Positions 8,289 through 17,549 of a stretch of DNA of 32,652 bases are shown here, in pieces. Position 1 is the first letter of the stretch. The number at the start of each line of letters is the position of its first letter. The translations under genes and the position numbers were made by a program. The notes below the pieces were generated by a model that did not search any database, was not told where the DNA came from, and was given only the letters and a program-made list of their open reading frames with translations. This DNA is from Stutzerimonas stutzeri KOS6 (lineage in GTDB: Bacteria > Pseudomonadota > Gammaproteobacteria > Pseudomonadales > Pseudomonadaceae): NCBI RefSeq assembly GCF_000307775.2, contig NZ_KK020678.1, positions 327,150-359,801 on the forward strand, written 5' to 3'.

Positions 8289-9607
8289 GCGCATTCGTCA
8301 CCGTGCGTGAATACGCTCGCCTGACCACCGCGGCGGTTGCGCCCGGCAACCTCGACTGTGCGCAGATTTCCGAAACTGCCTTTGATTGGCTGTGCGAGCT
8401 GAGCGCCAGCTTCAACCACAATGGCGCCACGCTGCTGCAGGTGGAGGGGCGGCGTGTCCTGAAATGGGATTCCTATGTGGGGGTGCTGGAAACGCCCTGT
8501 GGCACGCGGCTGGAGATTTTGCCCAAGCACCATGAGCAGGGCGATTGCCTGGTCAAGAGTCGCCAGTTGCTGCGCAAGCTGATCCAGCAGGCTCTGCAGC
8601 TCAAGCCCCGTGAGGTCTCGGTGGCCAGTCTGGAGCTGTTCGATGCGCCGCTCAGTGAGTGGGTGATGGGGCAGTTTCTGGCGGAGTTGGATTTGTTGGT
8701 CAAGCGTGGCGTGCGCTTCGACTACCAGCGCATCGAGGAGGAACAGCGTTTTCTCCGAGGTCAATTGAATGTGGTGGCGCAGATGCGCCAGCCGCCCGGG
8801 CGCCAGCATCATTTTCAGATCCGCCACGACGTGTTCCTGCCGGACCGTGCCGAAAATCGTTTGCTCAAGCTGGCGCTGGAGCAGGTAGCAAAGAGCACGC
8901 AGGACGCCGCCAACTGGCGCCTGGCCAATGAGCTGCGCTCGATGCTGGCCGAGGTGCCGTCTAGCAAACAGGTGAGCTGGGATCGGCGTGCATGGAGCCG
9001 CGATCGGCTGATGGCGCATTATCAGGCGATCAAGCCATGGTGCGAGCTGATCCTCAATCAGCAGATGCCGATAGCCGTGAGCGGCGAATGGCGGGGGATG
9101 AGCCTGCTATTTCCGATGGAGAAGCTGTTCGAGTGCTACGTGGCGGGCTGGCTACGGCAACGCTTGCCGAACGGTGCAGATCTGACTTCACAAGCCAGCC
9201 GACACCATCTGTGCAGGCACGACAGCGGAAAGATGTTCTGCCTGAAACCGGACTTGCTGATCGACACGCCGGAGCAGCGTTGGATTCTTGATACCAAGTG
9301 GAAGCGCATCGATGCCGGTAAACCTGAGAATAACTACGACCTGAGTCAGAACGATTTCTATCAGCTGTTTGCCTATGGGCATAAATACCGAAGAGGCGAC
9401 GAGGTGCCGAGGCTGGTACTGATTTATCCGTATTGGTCTGGACTTCAGACGGCGCTGCCGGTGTTTGATTACGGCAAGGGCATGCAGTTATGGGTGCTTC
9501 CCTTCGACCTAGATAGCGATCATTTACTGGACGCTGAGTCTGCTGGGATCCCCTTGCGGCAGGAGCGTAGGCTCGTTGCGGAGCGCAGTGAGCTGATGGT
9601 TGTTTGA
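8285..9607 (+). CDS. mcrC: McrC-type nuclease subunit of type IV restriction system
   Basis: McrC supplies the endonuclease and stimulates McrB GTP hydrolysis. The 440-residue product has an N-terminal beta-rich McrB-contact region containing HNGATLLQVEG and ETPCGTRLEILPKH. The C-terminal PD-(D/E)XK core shows D323 (KPDLLID) and D336-T-K338 (LDTKWK). The start is GTG, overlapping the mcrB stop by 4 nt, with GGAGG about 8 nt upstream inside mcrB. The gene itself is intact, so a repaired McrB would restore the system. The downstream neighbour is zorA, after the largest gap in the operon (60 nt). Confidence 0.92.
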   Translation: MSAFVTVREYARLTTAAVAPGNLDCAQISETAFDWLCELSASFNHNGATLLQVEGRRVLKWDSYVGVLETPCGTRLEILPKHHEQGDCLVKSRQLLRKLIQQALQLKPREVSVASLELFDAPLSEWVMGQFLAELDLLVKRGVRFDYQRIEEEQRFLRGQLNVVAQMRQPPGRQHHFQIRHDVFLPDRAENRLLKLALEQVAKSTQDAANWRLANELRSMLAEVPSSKQVSWDRRAWSRDRLMAHYQAIKPWCELILNQQMPIAVSGEWRGMSLLFPMEKLFECYVAGWLRQRLPNGADLTSQASRHHLCRHDSGKMFCLKPDLLIDTPEQRWILDTKWKRIDAGKPENNYDLSQNDFYQLFAYGHKYRRGDEVPRLVLIYPYWSGLQTALPVFDYGKGMQLWVLPFDLDSDHLLDAESAGIPLRQERRLVAERSELMVV

Positions 9608-9667
9608 ATCACCTGAATTAAGAAGAAGGCTCGCAGAGGCCGCTGAAAAACAAGCAAGGCTAGGGCT

Positions 9668-11863
9668 ATGGACTATTCGAAGTGGTTGGACCTTTGGGAT
9701 AAGGCAACACCTGAGCAACTGATTGCTCCTGTGTTTGTGTTTAGCCTTGTGACGGTGCTGTGCCTTTGGTACTTGCTGCGTTACTTCTTGCGCTCGTTTG
9801 CGTTGAGCCGGCGCTTGAAGAAGCTCGCACGGCAAGTGCGTGAACTCAAGAAGTTGCAGCCAGCCAAGCGCCGTAGCGAACTGGAGCAGTTGTTCCACGA
9901 GCATACGCTGGGGCATGCCTGGCAGGAGTATGCCGAGACGCTGCATGACCAGTTCGAGGTGCATGAGGGCGAGCGGCGCTTGTTGTGCTCTCGCGCAACT
10001 GCCGGCGCGGGGCATTTCTTTACCGCCCAAACGGTGGTGGAGACGCCACTAGGCACCGAGTTTTACAAGCACTTGCCGGGCATCCTGACGGGGATCGGTA
10101 TTGTCGGCACCTTCTTCGGCTTGATGTTGGGCCTGCAGCACTTCGACCCCAGCACACCCGAGCAGGTCAGCTCCAGCGTCGATCAGTTGCTCAAGGACGT
10201 GCTATTTGCCTTCCTCGGCTCCTTCTTCTCGATCTTCGCTTCTATTGGCGTGACGCTGACCGAAAAGTGGCGCCTAGGCCGCTGCTACAAGCATCTGGAA
10301 TCCCTGACTGAGAGTATCGACGGGCTGTTCGACAGCGGCGTGGGCGAGGAGTACCTGGCGGAGCTGGTGAAGTCGAGCAACGAGAGTTCGATCCAGACCC
10401 GTCAGCTCAAGGACAGCCTGGTTACCGATCTGCGTGAGATGCTGCAAAACCTGGTAGATACCCAGGTGCGTGAGAACCTCAAGTTGGCCGATTCTCTTTC
10501 GGCAAGTTACCGCGACTCTGGTCAGGTGTTGGCCGAGCAGATTGGCGGCGCCATCGAGAACAGCCTCAAGTCTCCCCTGGAGGCCATCGCCGGAGCTGTG
10601 AATACCGCCAGCGGCGACCAGAGCAACCAGGTGCAGAGCCTGCTCACCGATGTGCTCACAGCCTTTATGAGTAAGCTGGAAAGTACCTTTGGCCAGCAGT
10701 TCAACGGTCTGCATGAGATGCTGGGGCAGTCGGTCGCGGCTATGCAGTCCATGCAGCAGGGCTTCAATGAGCTGGTCGGCGACATGCGCTCGGCGAGCGA
10801 GGCTTCATCTCAGAACAGCGCGAAGATGATCGCGCAGCTGCTGTCCGACATGCAGGCTGGGCAAAACAGCATGCAGGCCGGGATGAACGAGATGCTGGCC
10901 AGTCTGCAGACGTCCATCGCGCGTATCGGCAGTGAAGGGGAGGGGGCTGGTGAGCGGATGGCCAAGCAGTTGGAGAAGCTGTTTGCCGATAGCGAGGCAC
11001 GCCAGCAAGCCATGGCGGAGAATCTGCAGATCTTTGTCGAATCCCTGCAGCAGAGCATTGGCCAGGGCCAGCAGGAAACCATGGCGAAGATCGCCGGCTC
11101 GGTAGATGTGCTGGGCGAGCAATTGGGCGGCCTCTTCAAGCAGCTTGAGCAAAACCGTACGCAGATGGAACAGGCCAGCAAGACCGCCCAAGTCGAACTG
11201 CACCGTGGTACACGCGAGGTGGTTGGCGGTCTGGAAGAGCAGGTGAAAACCCTGCTGGATGCCGTCGCCGATCAGCAAGGCGCGATGCAGGACAGCCTCA
11301 AGCTACTCGGTGCGCAAACCGAGCAACACTTGCAGAGCATGCAACAAGGTGCCGAGAAGATGCGCCTGGCAGCCGAGCGCTTCGACAGCGCCGGGCAGAG
11401 CGTGAGTAAAGCCGGGGAGGCGACTGCGAGCGTACTGGGTGCGCTGCAGGGCACGAGCGGCGATCTGGTTGGCGCTTCCCGCGAACTGACCAGTGTGGTG
11501 GCCGACTATCGCAATAACCGCGAAGCGCTAAATCAGACGCTTGCGGTCATTCAGGGGGTGGTTGCCACTACTCAGGGGGAGTCCGCTGGGCGCAGCCAAT
11601 ACCTGCAGGATCTGAAGCTGCAAGGCGAGCGGCTGCAGACGCTCAATCGTGAAGTGAACGACTACCTAGAGCAGATCAGTGCCGTGCTGGGCAAGGGCTT
11701 CAACGAGTTTAGTGAGGGGGTAGATCGTAGCCTGCGGCTGACGCTGGGTAGCCTGGATGCCGAGCTGCATAAGGCGATGACCAGCCTGGCCGGTGGTGTC
11801 GAAGGGGTCAAGGAAAGCCTGGAAGACTTCAGTGACATCATGGAGCGCGTTCAGCGCCGCTAA
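9668..11863 (+). CDS. zorA: Zorya anti-phage protein ZorA (MotA/ExbB-like stator)
   Basis: ZorA forms the membrane ring of the Zorya ion-driven motor with ZorB and carries a long cytoplasmic tail thought to signal phage attack to the DNA-acting subunits. The 731-residue protein matches the family length. Membrane segments lie at about 18-41, 136-158 (GILTGIGIVGTFFGLMLGL) and 174-200; the last two form the MotA/TolQ/ExbB core. From about 205 to the end it is an uninterrupted Q/E/A/L-rich coiled coil, the expected tail. The upstream Shine-Dalgarno (AGGCTAGGG) is weak. The 60-nt gap before it may hold a separate internal promoter, though none is obvious. It is 11 nt from zorB. Confidence 0.95.
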   Translation: MDYSKWLDLWDKATPEQLIAPVFVFSLVTVLCLWYLLRYFLRSFALSRRLKKLARQVRELKKLQPAKRRSELEQLFHEHTLGHAWQEYAETLHDQFEVHEGERRLLCSRATAGAGHFFTAQTVVETPLGTEFYKHLPGILTGIGIVGTFFGLMLGLQHFDPSTPEQVSSSVDQLLKDVLFAFLGSFFSIFASIGVTLTEKWRLGRCYKHLESLTESIDGLFDSGVGEEYLAELVKSSNESSIQTRQLKDSLVTDLREMLQNLVDTQVRENLKLADSLSASYRDSGQVLAEQIGGAIENSLKSPLEAIAGAVNTASGDQSNQVQSLLTDVLTAFMSKLESTFGQQFNGLHEMLGQSVAAMQSMQQGFNELVGDMRSASEASSQNSAKMIAQLLSDMQAGQNSMQAGMNEMLASLQTSIARIGSEGEGAGERMAKQLEKLFADSEARQQAMAENLQIFVESLQQSIGQGQQETMAKIAGSVDVLGEQLGGLFKQLEQNRTQMEQASKTAQVELHRGTREVVGGLEEQVKTLLDAVADQQGAMQDSLKLLGAQTEQHLQSMQQGAEKMRLAAERFDSAGQSVSKAGEATASVLGALQGTSGDLVGASRELTSVVADYRNNREALNQTLAVIQGVVATTQGESAGRSQYLQDLKLQGERLQTLNREVNDYLEQISAVLGKGFNEFSEGVDRSLRLTLGSLDAELHKAMTSLAGGVEGVKESLEDFSDIMERVQRR

Positions 11864-11874
11864 GGGGGTAGAGC

Positions 11875-12612
11875 ATGTTCGGCAAATCAGCCGCTCCCGC
11901 TCGGGCGCGTGACGAGGGCGAGAAGCCTTTCTGGATTTCATTCGCCGACCTTATGACGGCGATGATGATCTTGTTTCTGGTGGTGATGGTGGCCTCGCTG
12001 AGCTCGGTGACGCAGCGTATTCAGCAGGCTGAGCAAGGTGAGAAACAGCGCGGTAAGGACATTGCTAAGCTTTGCCAGGATCTCAAACTGAGGGCGGGAG
12101 GGCTTAACTCCACCATCGTGGTGGACTGCCGGGATAACCGCATTAGCTTCGGTGAGGCTGGGCGCTTTGGCCACAATCAATACTTTCTCAACAGCCAGGG
12201 GCAGCAGGCCCTGCAGGATGTTGTGCCGTTGATCTTGGATGCCGCTGACAGCGAAGAGGGACGCAAGTGGCTCAAGCAGGTGGTGATTGAGGGCTTCACC
12301 GATACGGACGGCTCTTACCTGTACAACCTGCACCTCTCGCTGCAGCGCTCGGAGTGGGTGATGTGCAGTCTGCTCGATAGCCGCAGCCCGGTGCAGAAAG
12401 GGCTTTCAGCTGAGCGTCAGCAGCAGATTCGCTCCATGTTCCTGGCTGGTGGTGTGTCGTTCAACAATGCCAAGGAGAGCAAGGAGGAGAGTCGGCGGGT
12501 GGAGCTGCGCATGCAGTTCTTCGGGCTTAAGGACCAGGAGCATGAAGGTCAGGAACCGGCGCTTGAGTTTGCTTATGCGGCAAACGAAAAGTGCCAGTTG
12601 GAGATGCGCTAG
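11875..12612 (+). CDS. zorB: Zorya anti-phage protein ZorB (MotB/OmpA-like)
   Basis: ZorB is the plug and peptidoglycan-binding partner of ZorA. The 245-residue product has one membrane helix near 19-43, beginning FWISFADLMTAMM. Its Asp25 sits where MotB carries the proton-binding aspartate. The periplasmic OmpA/MotB domain follows, with the peptidoglycan-binding segment VVIEGFTDTDG and then YNLHLSLQRSEWV, and SRRVELRMQF near the end. Length and order agree with known type I ZorB. The strong context (zorA 11 nt upstream, zorC directly at its stop codon) makes the assignment secure. Confidence 0.95.
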   Translation: MFGKSAAPARARDEGEKPFWISFADLMTAMMILFLVVMVASLSSVTQRIQQAEQGEKQRGKDIAKLCQDLKLRAGGLNSTIVVDCRDNRISFGEAGRFGHNQYFLNSQGQQALQDVVPLILDAADSEEGRKWLKQVVIEGFTDTDGSYLYNLHLSLQRSEWVMCSLLDSRSPVQKGLSAERQQQIRSMFLAGGVSFNNAKESKEESRRVELRMQFFGLKDQEHEGQEPALEFAYAANEKCQLEMR

Positions 12613-14289
12613 ATGAGCCGGGCTCTGTCGTCTCTGTCGGCGGCCATCACTTCTGGCTTGCAGCGCCAGAATGAGCGCAGCGGCGATGCCGGGTTTAGTA
12701 GCATGGTGGCGCTGAAACGCGTCAACACTGAGCTTTCTCGGCGTTTTGACCAGGTCGAAAAAGCCCTGGCACCGCCCCGCGAGAAACGCTTGCTGGCTCT
12801 TGGCAAGTTCAAGCGTGAGCAGGCGCTGACTTCATCGGAGTGGCGCCTGGTTTTTGCCGGGCTGGCTGATGACGATGAAGTCAGTGTTCCGGTGCTGGAG
12901 GACGATCACCTGTTCGACCGTGTTCATCGGGAGGTGGCTGGCCGTATCGAGCAACGGACACTTAGCCGCCGCGACTGGCTGGCGCTGTGTTTCAGCTACT
13001 TTGCCTACGATGAGCACAAACCTGACGACAACGCGAACTGGCGGGTGCTGCGTGACGATATTGATCGCGGCTTCGATGCTGTCAGGCAGCGTATCGGTCG
13101 TGAAAAAGAGTGGATGCGCATTGTTGCCGAGCATCGCGAACTGTTCGGCGCTCAGGCTGGAACCCGTCTGGCAGAGGAGATATTCGAGGGCAGGGCGCGT
13201 GATCTTTCCTCACTACAGGCCATTGCCCAGGTGCCGGATGGTAGTTGGTTGTGGCAGCGGATTTTTGCGGTTCTGCTTTCGCGCATTTTCCTGCTGGATG
13301 ACGAAACCTTCCTGAAGCGCCTACCGGAGTTGGTAGCTCTGGGGCAGCTGAATACGCGCTATCTCAATCAGGTGCTAAGTGCCTGCCTGACTCGTTATCA
13401 CCGTTCGCGGTATCGCGAGCAGTCGTCCTCGCTACTCAAGCAGGCTGCGTTGGAGCACTGGGGCAGCCCACAGATGCGTTCCAAGCAGAACGCATGGTTG
13501 CAGTATGTGGAGCAACCTGTTTGCGCGATGGTGGTTGCCTGGTTTGCCAAGGAGGATCTGGAGCACTTCTTCACCTTGCTCAAGGGCGAGGCGGAGGTCG
13601 ACCAGTCGCGCCTGTTTTACTGGTTACGCTTTGCCAATCAGATGAGCTACACGCGGATTGTGATGGGAGGTGATGCGTGGCATGACCGGGGTAGTGATTT
13701 CGTGGCTTTTCGTGAGAAGAACAAAGGCCGCTTAAGTCAGCTCGCGGGAGGGCCTAGTCACAACAATGCCGTGGTGATGCAGATCGGCAATTACTTCTTT
13801 GTGGAGTTTTCTGGTACCGGCAATGCTTGCTACGTCTATCGTGCCGATGCCGCACCATTTAATCCTGATAAACCGGTGCTGGGGCTGGCAACTGAGCTGA
13901 AGCAGCAAGGACGGGCGCTGAAGCGTATGTCCCACTCTCCAGCCCCGCGGCGACCCAACGTAGTCGAAGGGTGGCTGGAGAAGTTTGATGATGAGCTCCG
14001 GACGCTGGGAATCGTCGCACAGCGTCCAGCGTCATTTACGCAACCCCGCCTTTCCGGTGACAAACCCGCTGTTCATACGGCTGCGTCTGCACCTGGCACG
14101 GGTGATTCGCTGGACGTGCAGGTTAGGTCGATGTTGGGCAGTGTGCCCTATAAGACCTTCGACCACCGATCGAAAAGTGGGGTCTACCAGGTTTTGCTTG
14201 CCAGGGATGATGCGGCTGCCAAAACAGCGCTGCTGCGCCTCGGCTTCAAGGCTGTGAAAAACAATGCACTCATGTTCTGGAGGCTTTGA
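12613..14289 (+). CDS. zorC: Zorya type I protein ZorC (EH-signature protein)
   Basis: ZorC is the soluble DNA-associated component of type I Zorya, thought to be recruited to the ZorAB motor together with ZorD. The 558-residue product is largely helical in its first half. The EH-signature region is in its second half, with a beta-rich segment VVMQIGNYFFVEFSG followed by CYVYR. No nuclease or ATPase motif is visible, as expected. The ATG follows the zorB stop directly (TAGATG), with GGAG inside zorB as ribosome-binding site, and its stop overlaps zorD by 4 nt. The call rests mostly on gene order plus this domain pattern. Confidence 0.88.
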   Translation: MSRALSSLSAAITSGLQRQNERSGDAGFSSMVALKRVNTELSRRFDQVEKALAPPREKRLLALGKFKREQALTSSEWRLVFAGLADDDEVSVPVLEDDHLFDRVHREVAGRIEQRTLSRRDWLALCFSYFAYDEHKPDDNANWRVLRDDIDRGFDAVRQRIGREKEWMRIVAEHRELFGAQAGTRLAEEIFEGRARDLSSLQAIAQVPDGSWLWQRIFAVLLSRIFLLDDETFLKRLPELVALGQLNTRYLNQVLSACLTRYHRSRYREQSSSLLKQAALEHWGSPQMRSKQNAWLQYVEQPVCAMVVAWFAKEDLEHFFTLLKGEAEVDQSRLFYWLRFANQMSYTRIVMGGDAWHDRGSDFVAFREKNKGRLSQLAGGPSHNNAVVMQIGNYFFVEFSGTGNACYVYRADAAPFNPDKPVLGLATELKQQGRALKRMSHSPAPRRPNVVEGWLEKFDDELRTLGIVAQRPASFTQPRLSGDKPAVHTAASAPGTGDSLDVQVRSMLGSVPYKTFDHRSKSGVYQVLLARDDAAAKTALLRLGFKAVKNNALMFWRL

Positions 14290-17200
14290 TGCTCGGCCGA
14301 TTTTTTTCCGGGAAGGATCGTTCTCAATCTGCCAAGGGGGCAGCGCCTGGTGCTTACCAGATTGAGGAACAAGGTATTTGTTATGCCTTGAGTCTGGCCG
14401 ATGACGATACAAGCTGGCCCGTTGCTGCCTACCTGGACCAGCTCTTCGAAGAAGACTATGCCAGCCAGCTGAGTGATCGCTGGCTGTTGCCTTGGGAGTC
14501 AATCTATCAGCTCTTGGATGATCCGGCGCACGCTAGCAGCCTTCCTTTGCTTGGCTTGCCCGCGATTGCCAAGCTGCAACCGCAGTTGGCCAGTACCGGG
14601 GGATTGTCGGGTCCGGATTTCAAGGTGTTTGTCCAGTCCTGGCGCAATTCGGAGACGGGCAGCCCGGTTACTTTCGAGCGTGTTGGCGCCATGGCGCGCC
14701 ATGCTGCAACCACTGAGTTGTTGCCGCCAGCGGTCTGGGAGCTGTTAAAGGCCATTCGGGATTTGCATGCCGCTCAGCAGCAGGCTCCGGGAGAGGTCAC
14801 CAACCAAATCGGCTGGGCCAATATCCGTAAGTTGGCCAAACGCGCTGGTGCGGTATTGGACGGATTTCTCGACAAGACCGTGGTGGTTAGGCCTGAGCAC
14901 TTGAAGCTGAGACCACGCAAGGCCGTAGTATCCGGTACGCCGATTATCGAGTTAGATGTCGCGTTTGACGGGCAGCCTGACAATTGGTTGGCCAGTTTCG
15001 ATGGTTACAAGCAGGTGCAGGATAAGTACCGGGTGCCGGGCGCCGATGGTTCGGTGACGCACGTACTCATTGAGCCGGATGTAAAGGCGGTGCTTGAGTC
15101 TGTACGCGCATTACCGGGTCGGCGTGTGGCCGGTGATGAAGCGCTGTCACTGGTGCGCAACCCCTACAGCGTGATCGGGGATGCAGCCGAGAAGGTTGTT
15201 GATGCGGACGAATATGAGGAGCAGCTGGCCGATGCGGGCATCTACTTCCATCGTTTTCGCCTGGAACCTTGTCTAGGTGAGGACGGCAAGCATGTTCGGT
15301 CGATTGGTCTGTTCCTTGAACCTATCTCGGCCAAGCCGCTACCTGAAGTTGAGCTGCGCTTCGATTTTGCCCACGAGTTCGCGCCATTTGTGAATGAGCT
15401 GCAAGTGAAGTTGGCGGCTGGTATGCCCGCGGGATTCTGGCAGGGCTATGAGCTGGAGCTGAGTGACTTCGATCTCGCGCAGTTGGCAGGGGTCAATGAG
15501 CTTTTGCGCCACTGGCAGCGCCAGGAGGCCGGGCAGACGTTTGAGGAAGTGCTGGATTTGGCCTCGTATGGTGATCGCGTTGTCGGCATAGGTGAGGCGG
15601 AGCGCATTACATCTCCATTTTTGGTGAAAGAGGCAACGGAAAACTGGTTGCCGGTCGATGTGAAAGAGCTCGGGATGGATGGCGATCTGCTCAGTCAGTG
15701 GGATCCTGCTAGCCGTGAAGATTTTGAAGAGTTTGAGCACCGCATCGACCAGGCGCGTGTGGCGGGTGATGAACAAGTATGTCTACCGGGTACTGAAACC
15801 CCGCTACCTTTCCAGGTCGCGGAGCAGCTTTATGAGGCCTGGTCGAAGAAGCTTAATCCGGTCGAGCCTAAATCACCTGTTGTGACTGAGCCCGTCGCTG
15901 GCCGTGCGGTGCTGCATATCGAGCACAACATTGAGGAAGCGACCTATGCCCAGCGCCGTGAGGCGGCTCTGTTGGCGGGGCGGCATGCCAATGCGGATAT
16001 TCCAGAGCTGCTTCGCCCCGAAGTTCAGCTGCGCGATCATCAAATGAAAGGTGTGGCATGGATGCAGCACCTGTTTGGCTTGTCACCGGATCATGTCGCA
16101 GGTTGCTTGCTTGCCGATGACATGGGCTTGGGTAAGACCATTCAACTGCTGACCTTCGTTGTTTGGTATTTGGAGCAGAACCCTCAGGGTAAACCGGTCC
16201 TGATTGTTGCCCCCGTTTCCCTGTTGGATAACTGGGAGCGTGAGCTGCAGCGATTCTTCTATGCGGATGTATTGCCGGTATTGAAGCTTTATGGTGGAGC
16301 GCTCAGCGCTGTTAAGTTCAAGAGGGACGAGATTCCGGAGGATCTGCAGGCCAAGGGAATAAAAAATCTTCTCCGGCCGGGTTGGATGGGCGATGCTCGA
16401 ATCGTGCTGACCACCTATGAAACCTTGCGAGATCAGGAACTCTCCTTGGCACGGCAGCAGTGGGCCATCGTGATCTGCGACGAGGCGCAGAAGATCAAAA
16501 ACCCGGCGGCGCTGATCACGCAAGCGGCGAAAGCAATCCCCTCTCGATTCCGTATCGCCTGCACGGGTACGCCGGTTGAGAACACGCTGATCGATTTGTG
16601 GTGTCTTTTCGACTTTATTCAGCCGGGCTTCCTGGGGGGGCTAAATCAGTTCGGTCGGGAGTATCAACGCCCCATTGAAGCAGGCTTGGAGCGCGATACA
16701 GCAGCGCTTGAACGCCTGCGTGGGCTTATCGAGCCCCAGACATTACGGCGTACCAAGCAGGATGTGGCGAAGGATCTCCCGGCCAAAATTGAGGACCAGG
16801 GGTGCCGCAAGCTGCTGATGCACACGTTACAGCGCAATCTCTATTTGTCCGAGGTTGCTCAGTACACACAGAAGCAGCAGATGCAGGAACAATTGGAGCA
16901 GCGAGAGAGCGGCATGCTCGGTTTGCTGCACAAGCTCAAGTTGGTGTGCGCGCACCCATTCAGCGTGCAGCCTGATCCACGCTTGAGGGAACACTCGCCG
17001 AAGCTGCAATGGCTTTTAAGCACACTGGATAATATTGCGCGTTCGGGAAGCGGCGATAAGGTCATCCTTTTCACCGAGTTGCGGGACGTCCAACGTGAAT
17101 TGCAACATGCGATTCAGGAACGCTTCGGCTTCAAACCCACGGTGATCAACGGCGATACCAGCACCAGCAGTCAGAGTGCACAGAGCCGGCAGCGACTTAT

Positions 17201-17540
17201 CGATCATTTTCAAGAGCAGCCTGGCTTTTCGGTGATCATCCTCTCCACTGTTGCGGTTGGATTTGGTGTGAACGTGCAGGTAGCCAACCACGTTATCCAT
17301 TTCACTCGCTGCTGGAATCCAGCCAAAGAGGATCAGGCCACCGATCGCGCGTACCGGATTGGTCAGGAAAAGGACGTGTACGTCTATTACCCGACTGTGC
17401 GTGATGCGAGGATACCTACATTTGAGGCGACGCTGGATGAGCTGCTACAGAAGCGACGCGCGTTGGCGCGGGACATGCTGCAGGGGGCATCTGAGCTTCA
17501 GGCATCTGAGTTTGGGGAACTGTTAAGGGCGCAAGGATGA
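14286..17540 (+). CDS. zorD: Zorya type I protein ZorD (SNF2-family helicase/nuclease)
   Basis: ZorD is the SNF2-type ATPase that degrades DNA when Zorya is triggered. The 1084-residue protein has a ~590-residue N-terminal region without familiar motifs. The SNF2 helicase follows: Walker A DDMGLGKT (K617), DEAQ (D732), TGTPVENTLIDLW, TLRRTKQDV, and the second RecA lobe with VILFTELRDVQ and QATDRAYRIGQ near the C-terminus. No separate nuclease domain can be seen by eye. It overlaps zorC by 4 nt and is 9 nt from hsdR. A G7 run (16634-16640, in FLGGL) is a possible slippage site. Presence of ZorC and ZorD rather than an HNH ZorE makes this a type I Zorya. Confidence 0.94.
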   Translation: MMLGRFFSGKDRSQSAKGAAPGAYQIEEQGICYALSLADDDTSWPVAAYLDQLFEEDYASQLSDRWLLPWESIYQLLDDPAHASSLPLLGLPAIAKLQPQLASTGGLSGPDFKVFVQSWRNSETGSPVTFERVGAMARHAATTELLPPAVWELLKAIRDLHAAQQQAPGEVTNQIGWANIRKLAKRAGAVLDGFLDKTVVVRPEHLKLRPRKAVVSGTPIIELDVAFDGQPDNWLASFDGYKQVQDKYRVPGADGSVTHVLIEPDVKAVLESVRALPGRRVAGDEALSLVRNPYSVIGDAAEKVVDADEYEEQLADAGIYFHRFRLEPCLGEDGKHVRSIGLFLEPISAKPLPEVELRFDFAHEFAPFVNELQVKLAAGMPAGFWQGYELELSDFDLAQLAGVNELLRHWQRQEAGQTFEEVLDLASYGDRVVGIGEAERITSPFLVKEATENWLPVDVKELGMDGDLLSQWDPASREDFEEFEHRIDQARVAGDEQVCLPGTETPLPFQVAEQLYEAWSKKLNPVEPKSPVVTEPVAGRAVLHIEHNIEEATYAQRREAALLAGRHANADIPELLRPEVQLRDHQMKGVAWMQHLFGLSPDHVAGCLLADDMGLGKTIQLLTFVVWYLEQNPQGKPVLIVAPVSLLDNWERELQRFFYADVLPVLKLYGGALSAVKFKRDEIPEDLQAKGIKNLLRPGWMGDARIVLTTYETLRDQELSLARQQWAIVICDEAQKIKNPAALITQAAKAIPSRFRIACTGTPVENTLIDLWCLFDFIQPGFLGGLNQFGREYQRPIEAGLERDTAALERLRGLIEPQTLRRTKQDVAKDLPAKIEDQGCRKLLMHTLQRNLYLSEVAQYTQKQQMQEQLEQRESGMLGLLHKLKLVCAHPFSVQPDPRLREHSPKLQWLLSTLDNIARSGSGDKVILFTELRDVQRELQHAIQERFGFKPTVINGDTSTSSQSAQSRQRLIDHFQEQPGFSVIILSTVAVGFGVNVQVANHVIHFTRCWNPAKEDQATDRAYRIGQEKDVYVYYPTVRDARIPTFEATLDELLQKRRALARDMLQGASELQASEFGELLRAQG

Positions 17541-17549
17541 GATTGAACA

